Positions 1 through 8,817 of a DNA stretch of 64,000 nucleotides are shown here, one piece after another. Source of the stretch: Streptomyces sp. MspMP-M5 (GTDB taxonomy: Bacteria; Actinomycetota; Actinomycetes; Streptomycetales; Streptomycetaceae); NCBI RefSeq assembly GCF_000373585.1, contig NZ_KB891855.1, positions 29,839-93,838 on the forward strand, in the 5' to 3' direction. The translations under genes were made by a program, and so were the position numbers. A model generated the notes under the pieces. The model was not told the DNA's origin, searched no databases, and saw only the letters and a list, made by a program, of their open reading frames with translations. The first letter of the stretch is position 1; each line of letters opens with the position of its first letter.

Positions 1-1098
1 CTGAAGACCAAGCCCACCCAGCACTCCGTCGCCGCGCTGCGCAACATCGGCATCCAGCCCGACGCGATCGTGCTGCGCGCCGACCGCGAGGTGCCCACCG
101 CCATCAAGCGCAAGATCTCGCTGATGTGCGACGTCGACGAGGCCGCGGTCATCGCCTGCCCGGACGCCCCGTCGATCTACGACATCCCCAAGGTCGTGCA
201 CGCCGAGGGCCTGGACGCCTACGTCGTCCGCAAGCTGGACCTGCCGTTCCGCGACGTGGACTGGACCCAGTGGGCGGACCTGCTCGACCGGGTCCACAAC
301 CCCTCGCACGAGGTCAAGGTCGCGCTGGTCGGCAAGTACATCGACCTGCCCGACGCCTACCTCTCGGTCACCGAGGCGCTGCGCGCCGGCGGCTTCGCCA
401 ACAAGGCCCGCGTCAAGATCAAGTGGGTCACCTCCGACGACTGCAAGACCCCGGCCGGCGCCCGTGCGCAGCTCGCCGACTGCGACGCGGTCTGCATCCC
501 CGGCGGCTTCGGCGACCGCGGCGTGGACGGCAAGGTCGGCGCGATCACCTACGCCCGCGAGAACAAGCTCCCGCTGCTCGGCCTCTGCCTGGGCCTGCAG
601 TGCGTGGTGATCGAGGCGGCCCGCAACCTCGCCGGCGTCGAGGGCGCCAACTCCACCGAGTTCGACCCGGCCGCCACCCACCCGGTGATCTCCACGATGG
701 CCGAGCAGATGGACATCGTCGCCGGTGAGGGCGACATGGGCGGCACCATGCGGCTGGGCATGTACCCGGCCAAGCTCGCCGAGGGCTCCATCGTCCGCGA
801 GGTCTACGGCGGCGAGCCCTACGTCGAGGAGCGCCACCGCCACCGCTACGAGGTCAACAACGCCTACCGCGGCGAGCTGGAGAAGAAGGCCGGCCTGCTC
901 TTCTCCGGCACCTCCCCGGACAACAAGCTCGTCGAGTACGTCGAGTACCCGCGCGAGGTCCACCCCTACCTCGTCGCCACCCAGGCGCACCCGGAGCTGC
1001 GCTCCCGCCCGACCCGCCCGCACCCGCTCTTCGCCGGCCTGGTGAAGGCGGCCGTCGAGCGCCAGCAGGCGGCGAAGGCGACGGGCGCCGAGAAGTAG
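1..1098 (+). CDS. pyrG: CTP synthase, 5'-truncated by the window edge
   Basis: Makes CTP from UTP, ATP and glutamine, the last step of de novo pyrimidine nucleotide synthesis, in the cytoplasm. The reading frame is open from base 1, so the N-terminal part of the synthetase domain lies outside the window. What remains is the end of the amidoligase domain (with the family stretch [12 protein letters not shown]) and the class I glutamine amidotransferase domain. The latter carries the nucleophile elbow GLCLGLQ and a C-terminal HPE motif (AHPELRSRP) that supplies the His and Glu of the triad. Sequence identity to the family is obvious by eye. A strong terminator follows directly. Confidence 0.97.
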   Translation: MKTKPTQHSVAALRNIGIQPDAIVLRADREVPTAIKRKISLMCDVDEAAVIACPDAPSIYDIPKVVHAEGLDAYVVRKLDLPFRDVDWTQWADLLDRVHNPSHEVKVALVGKYIDLPDAYLSVTEALRAGGFANKARVKIKWVTSDDCKTPAGARAQLADCDAVCIPGGFGDRGVDGKVGAITYARENKLPLLGLCLGLQCVVIEAARNLAGVEGANSTEFDPAATHPVISTMAEQMDIVAGEGDMGGTMRLGMYPAKLAEGSIVREVYGGEPYVEERHRHRYEVNNAYRGELEKKAGLLFSGTSPDNKLVEYVEYPREVHPYLVATQAHPELRSRPTRPHPLFAGLVKAAVERQQAAKATGAEK

Positions 1099-1122
1099 GC
1101 GGCACCTGGCCGGTTACGGTTG

Positions 1123-1163
1123 CCGGGGTACGGTCCCACGCCGTGGGGCGGTACCCCGGTTTT
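1123..1163 (+). terminator. Rho-independent terminator after pyrG
   Basis: Arms CCGGGGTAC (1123-1131) and GTACCCCGG (1151-1159) enclose a second stem CCCAC/GTGGG, followed by TTTT. It lies 25 nt after the pyrG stop and ends 31 nt before the Nudix start. The Nudix gene must therefore rely on read-through or a promoter overlapping this hairpin. Confidence 0.75.
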
Positions 1164-1194
1164 CGTGTCGGCACAGGACTCACTGGAGGTACGC

Positions 1195-1821
1195 ATGGCG
1201 ATCAAGGACACCCCGGAGGAGTGGACGGTCACCGCGTCCGGCACGCCGTTCACCGGCGCCAAGACGAGCGTGCGCACCGACCACGTCGTCATGCCGGACG
1301 GCTCCACCGTCACCCGCGACTACCAGGTCCACCCCGGCTCGGTGGCGGTCCTCGCCCTCGACGACGCCGACCGGGTGCTGGTGCTGCGCCAGTACCGCCA
1401 CCCGGTGCGGCAGAAGCTGTGGGAGATCCCCGCCGGCCTGCTCGACGTCCCCGGGGAGAACCCGCTGCACGCCGCCCGGCGCGAGCTGTACGAGGAGGCG
1501 CACGTCAAGGCCGAGGACTGGCGGGTGCTGACCGACGTCTACACCACCCCGGGCGGCTGCGACGAGGCGGTGCGGATCTTCCTCGCCCGCGGGCTGTCCG
1601 AGGCCGACGGCGAGCGGTTCGAGGTCTCCGAGGAGGAGGCCGACATGGAGCTGGCGCGGGTCCCGCTGGACGAGCTGGTCCGTGGCGTGCTCGCCGGCGA
1701 ACTGCACAACAACTGCCTGGTCGTGGGCGTGCTGTCGCTCACCGCGGCGCGGGCCGGTGACGGGGCGGACGCCCTCCGGCCGGCCGACGCGCCCTGGCCG
1801 GCCCGCCCCTTCGACGCCTGA
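1195..1821 (+). CDS. Nudix hydrolase, ADP-ribose pyrophosphatase type
   Basis: A 208-aa Nudix enzyme, probably hydrolysing ADP-ribose or related nucleoside diphosphate sugars to AMP and sugar phosphate. The Nudix box is visible around residues 80-102 (GLLDVPGE then RRELYEEA), preceded by the LRQYRHPV stretch typical of ADP-ribose pyrophosphatases. Compared with the textbook Nudix spacing it has one extra residue before the first Glu, as I recall for actinobacterial members. ATG at 1195 was chosen because GGAGGT sits 4 nt upstream (1185-1190). Substrate is inferred from family resemblance only. Confidence 0.88.
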   Translation: MAIKDTPEEWTVTASGTPFTGAKTSVRTDHVVMPDGSTVTRDYQVHPGSVAVLALDDADRVLVLRQYRHPVRQKLWEIPAGLLDVPGENPLHAARRELYEEAHVKAEDWRVLTDVYTTPGGCDEAVRIFLARGLSEADGERFEVSEEEADMELARVPLDELVRGVLAGELHNNCLVVGVLSLTAARAGDGADALRPADAPWPARPFDA

Positions 1822-2013
1822 CCCCGGGCCGGGCGCCGCTCCCGGCTCCCGCCCCCGGCCTGCGCCTTCCGGTCGGATGATCCACCGATCCGGTCGAGTG
1901 ACCCAACGGCCCCGCTCCGCACGGAACGTGACGGCCCGTGAACTACGCTCGACAGCGTCCCCGCGCGCGCCCGCGGCGGGGACGCGACGCGCAGGCGGAC
2001 GGGAGCGTGACCG

Positions 2014-4125
2014 GTGACGGACCAGGCGGTGGGCGGGGGGCACCTCGCGCCGGAGGCGGCGCGCGGGTCCGGCACGGCGGCCCGGGAACGGCGGGCGACC
2101 CTGCCCCGCCAGGACGGTGCCGCCGCCCGCTCCGGCCTCCCGGGATTCGCCGGCCGCCGCCACGAACTCAAGGCGCTGCGCGCCGACATCGGCCGGGCCG
2201 GACTGGACACCCTCACCGGCCGCCGGGGCGCCCGCAGCCGGGTCCTGCTGATCGCCGGCCGCCCCGGCTCGGGCCGTACGACGCTGGCCGAGGCGCTGCT
2301 GCGGGAGATCGAGGACGGCTACCCCGACGGGGTGCTGCGCGCCGCGCTGACCGGCCGGGACGGCGCCCCGGTCGGCCTCGCCCGGACCGCCCGCGACCTG
2401 CTCGCCGAACTGGGTGCCGACGCCGCGCCGGGCGCCGGCGAGGACGAGCTCGCCGAGGCGGTGCGCACCGCCCTGGCCGGGCGCCGCGCGGTCCTCCTGC
2501 TGGACGACGCACCGGGCGCCGAGGACGTCGAACCGCTGATCCCGGACGCCCCCGACTGCCTGGTCGTGGTGGTCGCGCAGGGCCCGCTGACCGGCATCCC
2601 GGACGTCCGGCCGTGCGCCCTGGGCGGGCTGGACACGGCGGCCGGCGTCGAGATGCTGTGCCACTACGCCGGGCCGACCCGGATCACCGTCGATCCGCGG
2701 ACCGCGGAGTCCGTCGCCGAGGAGTGCGGCGGTCAGCCCGCGGCGCTGATACTGGCGGGCGCCTGGCTCGCCGCCCGCCCCAAGCTCTCCGTCGCCGACC
2801 TGCGCCAGGCGCTGCTCGCCGTCCCGCTGCCGCCGGACCTGCCGGCCGGCGACCGCCCCCTGCACCGCGCCTTCCGGCTCACCTACGACGCGCTGCCGCA
2901 GCCCGCCGCGCGGATACTGCGCCTGGCCACCCTCGCCCCGGACGGCCTGGTGGACGCGCACACCGCGGCCGCGCTGGGCGGCTGCTCGGTCCCGGCCGCC
3001 GCCGCGGTCCTGCACGACGTCGCCGCGCTCGGCCTGCTGCGGCCCGTCCCGGAGGAGGACGGCCCGGGCGCCCGGCACACCGACGACGCGACCGGCCCCC
3101 GGTACCGCCTCCCCGGCTGCCTCGCGCCGTTCTCCCGGCAACTGCTCCGCGCGCACGAGCGGCCCGCCGACGTCCAGCTGGCCCGCGCCCGGATGCTGGA
3201 GCGGACCGTGCGGCTGCTCCAGTCCTGCCGGGCGGCCGCCGAACCCTCCGGTTCCCCCGCCCGCCGCAAGGCCGCCGAGCTGCCCCGCTCGCTGCGCTTC
3301 GCCACCCGGGCCGCCGCCGCGCACTGGCTGCGCACCCGCCGCGGCGCCCTGCTGGACGCCGCCCGGATGGCCGTCGCGGACGGCCAACTCGACACCCTGG
3401 ACCGGCGGTTGATCGCCGCGCTCACCCGCGCCCTGCTCACCCACCACGGCCCCGAGGCCGCCGCGCCGGACCTCTACGCCCTGCACGAGCTGGTCCTCCA
3501 GGTCGCCGAGCGGCGCACCCTGCCGCGCGAGCGGGCCGCCGCCCTGCTCAACCTCGGCGACCTGGACGCCGGGGCCGGCCGACGGGAGCAGGCGCTCACC
3601 CGCTACCGCGGCGCGCTGGAGGCGGCCCGCTCGGTGAAGGACCCGGTGGCCACCGGCCGGGCGCTGGAGTCGCTCGGCGACACCTACACCGAGCTGGGCG
3701 ACTGGATCCGGGCCGCCGACTGGTACGGGCGGGCGCTGGAGCTGCGGCTGGCCCGGGGCGAGTGGGCCGACGCGGCCCGGCTGCACGCCCGGATCGGCGC
3801 CGCGCACGGCCGCGCGGGCCGCTACGAGCAGGCCCTGAAGGAGTGCCGGGCGGCCGCCCGGACCTTCCGCAGGCTGGGCGACGCCGCGGGCCAGGGGCAT
3901 GCGGCGGAGGCGGCCGCGGAGGTCCACGAGCACGCCGGGAAGCTCAACGAGGCGCTGCACAGCTGCCTGGCGGCGCTCGATTTCGCCCGGGCCGCGGCCG
4001 ATGTGACGAAGGAGGCACGCCTGCAACTGCGGATCGCGGAGCTGCTGGACCGGCTCGGAGACCCGGCGGCCGCACGGCTCCACCGGGCGGTGGGGGAGCG
4101 ACTATGCGAGGAGCACCCCGAGTGA
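2014..4125 (+). CDS. STAND-like ATPase with C-terminal TPR repeats
   Basis: A 703-aa cytoplasmic protein of AfsR/SARP-like architecture but without a DNA-binding domain. An N-terminal tail is followed by the segment FAGRRHELKAL, common before NB-ARC-type domains. Then comes a P-loop (AGRPGSGRTTL, about residue 90) and a Walker B-like LLLDDAP about 75 residues later. Residues from about 480 onward form helical repeats with TPR features (LNLGDLDAGAG, LESLGDTYTELGDW, YGRALELR, ARIGAAHGRAGRYEQAL). GGGAG lies 8 nt before the GTG start. Such proteins usually act as signal-responsive scaffolds. The ligand and output are unknown, and the neighbours (Nudix, ald) give no clear clue. Confidence 0.7.
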   Translation: MTDQAVGGGHLAPEAARGSGTAARERRATLPRQDGAAARSGLPGFAGRRHELKALRADIGRAGLDTLTGRRGARSRVLLIAGRPGSGRTTLAEALLREIEDGYPDGVLRAALTGRDGAPVGLARTARDLLAELGADAAPGAGEDELAEAVRTALAGRRAVLLLDDAPGAEDVEPLIPDAPDCLVVVVAQGPLTGIPDVRPCALGGLDTAAGVEMLCHYAGPTRITVDPRTAESVAEECGGQPAALILAGAWLAARPKLSVADLRQALLAVPLPPDLPAGDRPLHRAFRLTYDALPQPAARILRLATLAPDGLVDAHTAAALGGCSVPAAAAVLHDVAALGLLRPVPEEDGPGARHTDDATGPRYRLPGCLAPFSRQLLRAHERPADVQLARARMLERTVRLLQSCRAAAEPSGSPARRKAAELPRSLRFATRAAAAHWLRTRRGALLDAARMAVADGQLDTLDRRLIAALTRALLTHHGPEAAAPDLYALHELVLQVAERRTLPRERAAALLNLGDLDAGAGRREQALTRYRGALEAARSVKDPVATGRALESLGDTYTELGDWIRAADWYGRALELRLARGEWADAARLHARIGAAHGRAGRYEQALKECRAAARTFRRLGDAAGQGHAAEAAAEVHEHAGKLNEALHSCLAALDFARAAADVTKEARLQLRIAELLDRLGDPAAARLHRAVGERLCEEHPE

Positions 4126-4173
4126 CCTACGAAATCGGTAGTGGTCTTCCGGAAAATTATGTCTTTGCAAGGC

Positions 4174-4201
4174 TAGACAACACGAGGTCCTTCAATAGAC
4201 T
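4174..4201 (+). promoter_or_regulatory. Candidate ald promoter
   Basis: TAGACA (4174-4179), a 16-nt spacer and TAGACT (4196-4201) resemble a vegetative -35/-10 pair. The region is distinctly AT-richer than its surroundings. Assignment is by eye only. Confidence 0.35.
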
Positions 4202-4232
4202 GGTCGAGCCGCGTTCGGCGCGGTCAGTTCCG

Positions 4233-4247
4233 TCATGCATGGCATGA
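4233..4247. promoter_or_regulatory. Perfect inverted repeat upstream of ald
   Basis: TCATGC-ATG-GCATGA, two perfect 6-bp arms around 3 nt, 34 nt before the ald start and downstream of the putative -10. Position and symmetry fit an operator. In mycobacteria ald is controlled by the Lrp-family regulator AldR, but no motif match is claimed here. Confidence 0.4.
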
Positions 4248-4281
4248 GGGATAATTCCTTCTGCAAGCTCTTTTAAGGACC

Positions 4282-5406
4282 GTGATCGACGTGAAGGTCG
4301 GTATCCCCCGCGAGGTCAAGAACAACGAGTTCCGCGTGGCCATCACCCCCGCCGGAGTCCACGAGCTGGTGCGCAACGGCCACCAGGTCTTCATCGAGAA
4401 GGACGCCGGCCTCGGCTCGTCCATCCCGAACGAGGAGTACGTCTCCGCCGGCGCCACCATCCTGGACACCGCCGACGAGGTGTGGGGCACCGCCGACCTG
4501 CTGCTGAAGGTCAAGGAGCCGATCGCGGAGGAGTACCACCGCCTCCGCAAGGACCAGACCCTCTTCACGTACCTCCACCTCGCCGCGTCCAAGGAGTGCA
4601 CGGACGCCCTGCTGGAGTCCGGTACCACCGCGATCGCCTACGAGACCGTCGAGACCGCCGGCCGCGCGCTGCCGCTGCTCGCCCCGATGTCCGAGGTCGC
4701 GGGCCGGATCGCCCCGCAGGTCGGCGCCTACCACCTGATGCGCCAGGCCGGCGGCCGCGGCGTGCTGCCCGGCGGCGTCCCCGGCGTCCAGGCCGGTAAG
4801 GCCGTCGTCATCGGCGGTGGCGTCTCCGGCTGGAACGCCGTCCAGATCGCCGTGGGCCTGGGCTTCCACGTCACCCTGCTCGACAAGGACATCAACAAGC
4901 TCCGCGAGGCCGACAAGATCTTCGGCACCAAGGTGCAGACGATCGTCTCCAACGCCTACGAGCTGGAGAAGGCCGTCGTCGAGGCCGACCTCGTCGTCGG
5001 CGCGGTCCTGATCCCGGGCGCCAAGGCCCCCAAGCTCGTCACCAACGAGCTGGTCGCCAAGATGAAGCCCGGCAGTGTCCTTGTCGACATCGCGATCGAC
5101 CAGGGCGGCTGCTTCGAGGACTCCAAGCCGACCACGCACGCCGAGCCGACCTTCACGGTCCACAACTCGGTCTTCTACTGCGTCGCCAACATGCCCGGCG
5201 CGGTGCCCAACACCTCCACCTACGCCCTCACCAACGCCACGCTGCCCTACATCGTGGAGCTGGCGAACCGCGGCTGGGTCGAGGCGCTGCGCCGTGACCC
5301 GGCGCTGGCCAAGGGCCTGAACACGCACGACGGCAAGGTCGTCTACCCCGAGGTCGCCCAGGCCCACGGCCTGGAGTACGTGGAGCTGCGCACCCTCCTC
5401 GGCTGA
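4282..5406 (+). CDS. ald: Alanine dehydrogenase
   Basis: NAD-dependent reversible oxidative deamination of L-alanine to pyruvate and ammonium; in Streptomyces it is linked to nitrogen assimilation and growth on alanine. The 374-aa protein has the family N-terminus [18 protein letters not shown], the catalytic-lysine region LLKVKEP, the catalytic-His segment FTYLHLAAS and the Rossmann motif [13 protein letters not shown]. The GTG at 4282 gives the usual N-terminus. A second in-frame GTG at 4291 is better spaced from the AAGGA at 4275-4279 and could be the true start. It is a single-gene unit, bounded by a putative promoter/operator upstream and a strong terminator downstream. Confidence 0.95.
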   Translation: MIDVKVGIPREVKNNEFRVAITPAGVHELVRNGHQVFIEKDAGLGSSIPNEEYVSAGATILDTADEVWGTADLLLKVKEPIAEEYHRLRKDQTLFTYLHLAASKECTDALLESGTTAIAYETVETAGRALPLLAPMSEVAGRIAPQVGAYHLMRQAGGRGVLPGGVPGVQAGKAVVIGGGVSGWNAVQIAVGLGFHVTLLDKDINKLREADKIFGTKVQTIVSNAYELEKAVVEADLVVGAVLIPGAKAPKLVTNELVAKMKPGSVLVDIAIDQGGCFEDSKPTTHAEPTFTVHNSVFYCVANMPGAVPNTSTYALTNATLPYIVELANRGWVEALRRDPALAKGLNTHDGKVVYPEVAQAHGLEYVELRTLLG

Positions 5407-5438
5407 CGGCGTCAACTGCACGCGTCAAGCGCCGCACA

Positions 5439-5472
5439 ACCGGCCGGGCCCGCTCGAGCGGGCCCGGCCGGT
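5439..5472. terminator. Terminator after ald (17-bp perfect palindrome)
   Basis: ACCGGCCGGGCCCGCTC (5439-5455) is followed directly by its exact reverse complement (5456-5472). There is no T-tract, as is common for Streptomyces terminators. Confidence 0.75.
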
Positions 5473-5644
5473 CGCGTGTGCGACGCGCCCCGGGGGCGGC
5501 TCCCGGCGGCCGACTCCCAACTCGCCGTGAACGTAGCCCTTTAACCGATTCGCGTACCCCCGAAACATCCGTCTTGTGTGCTGTGCACTCTTGACATCGG
5601 GGGGTTCCGTTACCGACACATCGGACCGGGTCCGGCGGATTGTG

Positions 5645-5674
5645 TTGCTGCGGACGCCCGACACGCCATAGAGT
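5645..5674 (+). promoter_or_regulatory. Candidate vegetative promoter of parA
   Basis: TTGCTG (5645-5650), an 18-nt spacer and TAGAGT (5669-5674) match the HrdB-type pattern well, about 75 nt before the GTG start of the ParA gene. Confidence 0.5.
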
Positions 5675-5748
5675 CGCCAACCGTCGGCATGGTGCACGCT
5701 GACCTATCGATAAGTTTCCTGGTCACATCCAAGGAGGTAAGACGACTT

Positions 5749-6912
5749 GTGAATGAGTCGACATTTACTCCCGGAGGTGGTCGGCCAGGAGCGGTTGCAC
5801 GGGGCCAGGGTCCCTCGGGGCGCGAGGCTGTCGGCTCCGTAGTGGTCCACACCTTCGCAGCCCAACAGAGCACTTCCACGACAGCCCACCAGAGCATGGA
5901 CGGCCAACACGTGAACGCCATGGCCGGCGACCGGGGCAGTGGAGAGCCCGCCCGTCTCGCCGACTACGACGACCTGCCCCAAGGGCACTTCTACGACCCG
6001 GATGCCGAGTACGAGCCGGACCCGGAATACGCGGCGACGCTCGCGCCGGACGCGGCGCGTCAGCGCCGTGAGCGGGTCGGCCCGACCGGGCGCCCGCTGC
6101 CCTACTTCCCGATCCCGGGGCCGCTTTCGGAACACGGCCCGGCGAAGATCATCGCGATGTGCAACCAGAAGGGCGGGGTCGGCAAGACCACCTCGACCAT
6201 CAACCTGGGCGCCGCGCTCGCCGAATACGGCCGCCGGGTGCTGCTCGTCGACTTCGACCCGCAGGGCGCCCTCTCGGTCGGACTCGGCGTCAACCCGATG
6301 GAACTGGATCTGACGGTCTACAACCTGCTCATGGAGCGGGGCATGTCGGCCGACGAGGTCCTGCTCAAGACCGCGGTCCCGAACATGGACCTGCTGCCCA
6401 GCAATATCGATTTGTCAGCGGCAGAGGTGCAGTTGGTCAGCGAGGTCGCCCGCGAGTCGACGCTCCAGCGGGCGCTGAAGCCCCTGCTGCCCGACTACGA
6501 CTACATCGTCATCGACTGCCAGCCCTCGCTCGGCCTGCTGACCGTCAACGCCCTGACGGCCGCTCACAAGGTCATCGTGCCGCTGGAGTGCGAGTTCTTC
6601 GCGCTGCGCGGTGTCGCGCTGCTCACCGAGACCATCGAGAAGGTCCAGGAGCGGCTCAACCCCGACCTCCAGCTGGACGGCATCCTGGCGACGATGTACG
6701 ACTCCCGCACGGTGCACAGCCGCGAGGTCCTGGCGCGCGTCGTCGAGGCTTTCGACGACCACGTCTACCACACCGTCATCGGCCGTACCGTCCGCTTCCC
6801 GGAGACCACCGTCGCCGGTGAGCCGATCACCACCTACGCCTCCAACTCCGTGGGGGCCGCGGCCTATCGCCAGCTCGCCAGGGAGGTGCTCGCCCGGTGT
6901 CACGCCGAGTGA
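5749..6912 (+). CDS. ParA/Soj-family ATPase, orphan next to scpAB
   Basis: A 387-aa ATPase of the ParA/MinD class. After a poorly conserved, acidic N-terminal region of about 120 residues, the deviant Walker A motif KGGVGKTT is followed by LLVDFDPQGALS and YIVIDCQPSLGLLT. This is the standard chromosome-partitioning fold. GTG 5749 is supported by AAGGAGG at 5731-5737; longer frames upstream lack a comparable site. No parB or parS is adjacent, so it is not the canonical oriC-proximal parAB. Location before scpA-scpB suggests a role in nucleoid organisation or septation. Its stop overlaps the next gene by 16 nt. Confidence 0.9.
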   Translation: MNESTFTPGGGRPGAVARGQGPSGREAVGSVVVHTFAAQQSTSTTAHQSMDGQHVNAMAGDRGSGEPARLADYDDLPQGHFYDPDAEYEPDPEYAATLAPDAARQRRERVGPTGRPLPYFPIPGPLSEHGPAKIIAMCNQKGGVGKTTSTINLGAALAEYGRRVLLVDFDPQGALSVGLGVNPMELDLTVYNLLMERGMSADEVLLKTAVPNMDLLPSNIDLSAAEVQLVSEVARESTLQRALKPLLPDYDYIVIDCQPSLGLLTVNALTAAHKVIVPLECEFFALRGVALLTETIEKVQERLNPDLQLDGILATMYDSRTVHSREVLARVVEAFDDHVYHTVIGRTVRFPETTVAGEPITTYASNSVGAAAYRQLAREVLARCHAE

Positions 6913-7487
6913 GTCTGCCCGGCGCCGACGAACTGTTCCGCACCACCGGGGGAGTGGCCCTTCAGGCGTCCACTCCCCGCCGTGCGCCCGGCGGCCAGGA
7001 CGCACGGGTGCCCGCGCCGGCCGGCGAGCCGGACCCCGCGTCGGACGCGTCCGAGGAGGCCCCCGCGGCACCGGCGGCCGAGGGCGGTGCCGCCGGCGCG
7101 GCGCGTACGGCGTCCGCCGCGGAGCCGGCCGAGCACGGCGGCCGCGAGCCGGAGCCGGAGGCCGGGGGGCGCCGGACACCGGCCGGCCGGGCGGCGACCC
7201 GCGCCGAGCGGGAGGCCGCGGCATCGGCCGGTGAGTCGGGCCGCCGCCGGTCGCGCGGCGCCAACCGCCGCCCCAGCGGCCGCGAACGGCACGACGAGAA
7301 GATCACCGTCTATGTCTCCGCCGAGGAGCTCATGGACCTCGAACACGCCCGCCTGGTGCTGCGCGGCGAGCACGGCCTGGCGGTCGACCGCGGCCGGATC
7401 GTCCGCGAGGCGGTGGCCGTGGTCCTCGCCGACCTGGAGTCCCGCGGCGAGGCCAGCATCCTGGTCCGGCGGCTCCGGGGCCGTTAG
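6897..7487 (+). CDS. Conserved protein with a RHH-like C-terminus, ParA partner candidate
   Basis: A 196-aa protein with a long Ala/Pro/Glu-rich disordered N-terminus, a basic patch (GRRRSRGANRRPSGRERHDEK, given in part) and a compact C-terminal segment of about 65 residues. That segment begins KITVYVSAEELMDLEHARL and contains GRIVREAVAVVLADLES. A short strand followed by two helices resembles a ribbon-helix-helix fold, but I do not recognise a named family. GTG 6897 has GGGAGG 8-10 nt upstream. It overlaps parA by 16 nt, so it is likely co-translated. It could be the DNA-binding adaptor of this ParA. Confidence 0.75.
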   Translation: MSRRVSLPGADELFRTTGGVALQASTPRRAPGGQDARVPAPAGEPDPASDASEEAPAAPAAEGGAAGAARTASAAEPAEHGGREPEPEAGGRRTPAGRAATRAEREAAASAGESGRRRSRGANRRPSGRERHDEKITVYVSAEELMDLEHARLVLRGEHGLAVDRGRIVREAVAVVLADLESRGEASILVRRLRGR

Positions 7488-7587
7488 GGCCGCTCAGGGC
7501 CGTTTCTGGCCCGTCCGACACGCCCTGGGGGCCGGTCCCCGGCGTGCGGCGGGATAGCCTGGGCCACTCCGGCGGGGTGTCCCGCCC

Positions 7588-8817
7588 GTGACCAGCCCGC
7601 CGCCCCGGCGCGGGACCGCAGCACCCTGGACCGCCATGCCGACGACCGACGCCGACGACCCCGCCCCGGCCCGCACCCGCCGCGCCCTCGGGCGGGGCCC
7701 GGGCACCGCCCCGGAGACGGCGCCCGAGGCGACCGCGGAGGACGCCACGGAAAGCCGTGCGCAGGCCCCCGCCGAGGGCGCCCCGCTCGGGGGCGTACCG
7801 ACCGAGGAGATCACGGCCGGGGAGACGCCGGTCGAGGAGGTCCCAATTCACTCCGAGGATGCGGCGGGCGATCCGGCCACAGAGCGGGCCGTGGAACAGG
7901 CCGGGGACGAGGCGGACGACGGGGGCGCAACGGCCGAAGAGGCCGAAGAGGCAGCCCCGGTGGCCGGGGACGGCCGGTTCACGTTGCGGCTGGACAACTT
8001 CGAGGGGCCCTTCGACCTCCTGCTCCAGCTGATCTCCCGGCACAAGTTGGACGTCACCGAGGTCGCGCTGTCCAAGGTGACCGATGAGTTCATGGCCCAC
8101 ATCCGGGCCATGGGGCCGGACTGGGACCTCGACCAGACCACCGAGTTCCTGGTCGTCGCGGCCACCCTGCTCGACCTCAAGGCGGCCCGGCTGCTGCCCG
8201 CCGCAGAAGTGGAGGACGAGGCCGACCTCGCCCTCCTGGAGGCCCGGGACCTGCTCTTCGCCCGGCTGCTCCAGTACCGCGCGTACAAGCGGATCGCGGA
8301 GATCTTCAGCGGCCGGCTGGCCGAGGAGGCCCGGTGCCACCCCCGTACCGTCGGGCTGGAGCCGCACCACGCCGAGCTGCTGCCCGAGGTCGTGATCAGT
8401 ATCGGGGCCGAGGGGTTCGCCGCGCTCGCGGTCAAGGCGATGCAGCCCAGGGCGAAGCCGCAGGTCTACGTCGACCACATCCACGCGCCGCTGGTCAGCG
8501 TCCGGGAGCAGGCCGGGGTGGTGATGGCGCGGCTGCGCGAGGCCGGTGCGGCCGGCTTCGCGGAACTGGTCGCCGACGCCCCCGACACCCTGACCGTCGT
8601 GGCGCGCTTCCTGGCGCTGCTGGAGCTCTACCGGGAGCGGGTGGTCGCCCTGGACCAGGAGGAGGCGCTGGGCGCCCTGACGGTCCGCTGGACGGGCGAG
8701 GAGGGGGCCGTCCCACAGGTCACCGACGAGTTCGACCGGGCCGCGGGCGACCCGGCGGAGAAGAACGCGGCCGCGGCAGGCCGCGCGCAGAGCGACGAGC
8801 AGGAGGAGCCGGCGTGA
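7588..8817 (+). CDS. scpA: Segregation and condensation protein A
   Basis: Kleisin subunit of the SMC-ScpAB condensin that compacts and segregates the chromosome. The 409-aa product has an unusually long acidic, low-complexity N-terminus of about 130 residues. The recognisable ScpA core begins FTLRLDNFEGPFDLLLQLI, continues with HKLDVTEVALSKVT and TEFLVVAATLLDLKA, and ends with the winged-helix region YRERVVALDQEE. The GTG start at 7588 lacks a good ribosome site; ATG 7636 is an alternative within the variable region. A TAGCCT at 7555-7560 could be a -10. scpB follows with a 4-nt overlap. Confidence 0.93.
   Translation: MTSPPPRRGTAAPWTAMPTTDADDPAPARTRRALGRGPGTAPETAPEATAEDATESRAQAPAEGAPLGGVPTEEITAGETPVEEVPIHSEDAAGDPATERAVEQAGDEADDGGATAEEAEEAAPVAGDGRFTLRLDNFEGPFDLLLQLISRHKLDVTEVALSKVTDEFMAHIRAMGPDWDLDQTTEFLVVAATLLDLKAARLLPAAEVEDEADLALLEARDLLFARLLQYRAYKRIAEIFSGRLAEEARCHPRTVGLEPHHAELLPEVVISIGAEGFAALAVKAMQPRAKPQVYVDHIHAPLVSVREQAGVVMARLREAGAAGFAELVADAPDTLTVVARFLALLELYRERVVALDQEEALGALTVRWTGEEGAVPQVTDEFDRAAGDPAEKNAAAAGRAQSDEQEEPA

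Noticed and set aside
1180..4083. Very long minus-strand open frame opposite the Nudix and TPR genes
   Set aside because: High GC keeps antisense frames open; the translation is low-complexity Gly/Arg/Gln-rich with no motifs, while the plus-strand frames have clear domains.
7479..7510. Triple GGGCCGYT-like repeat after the parA partner gene
   Set aside because: Very short and GC-biased; expected by chance in this composition.
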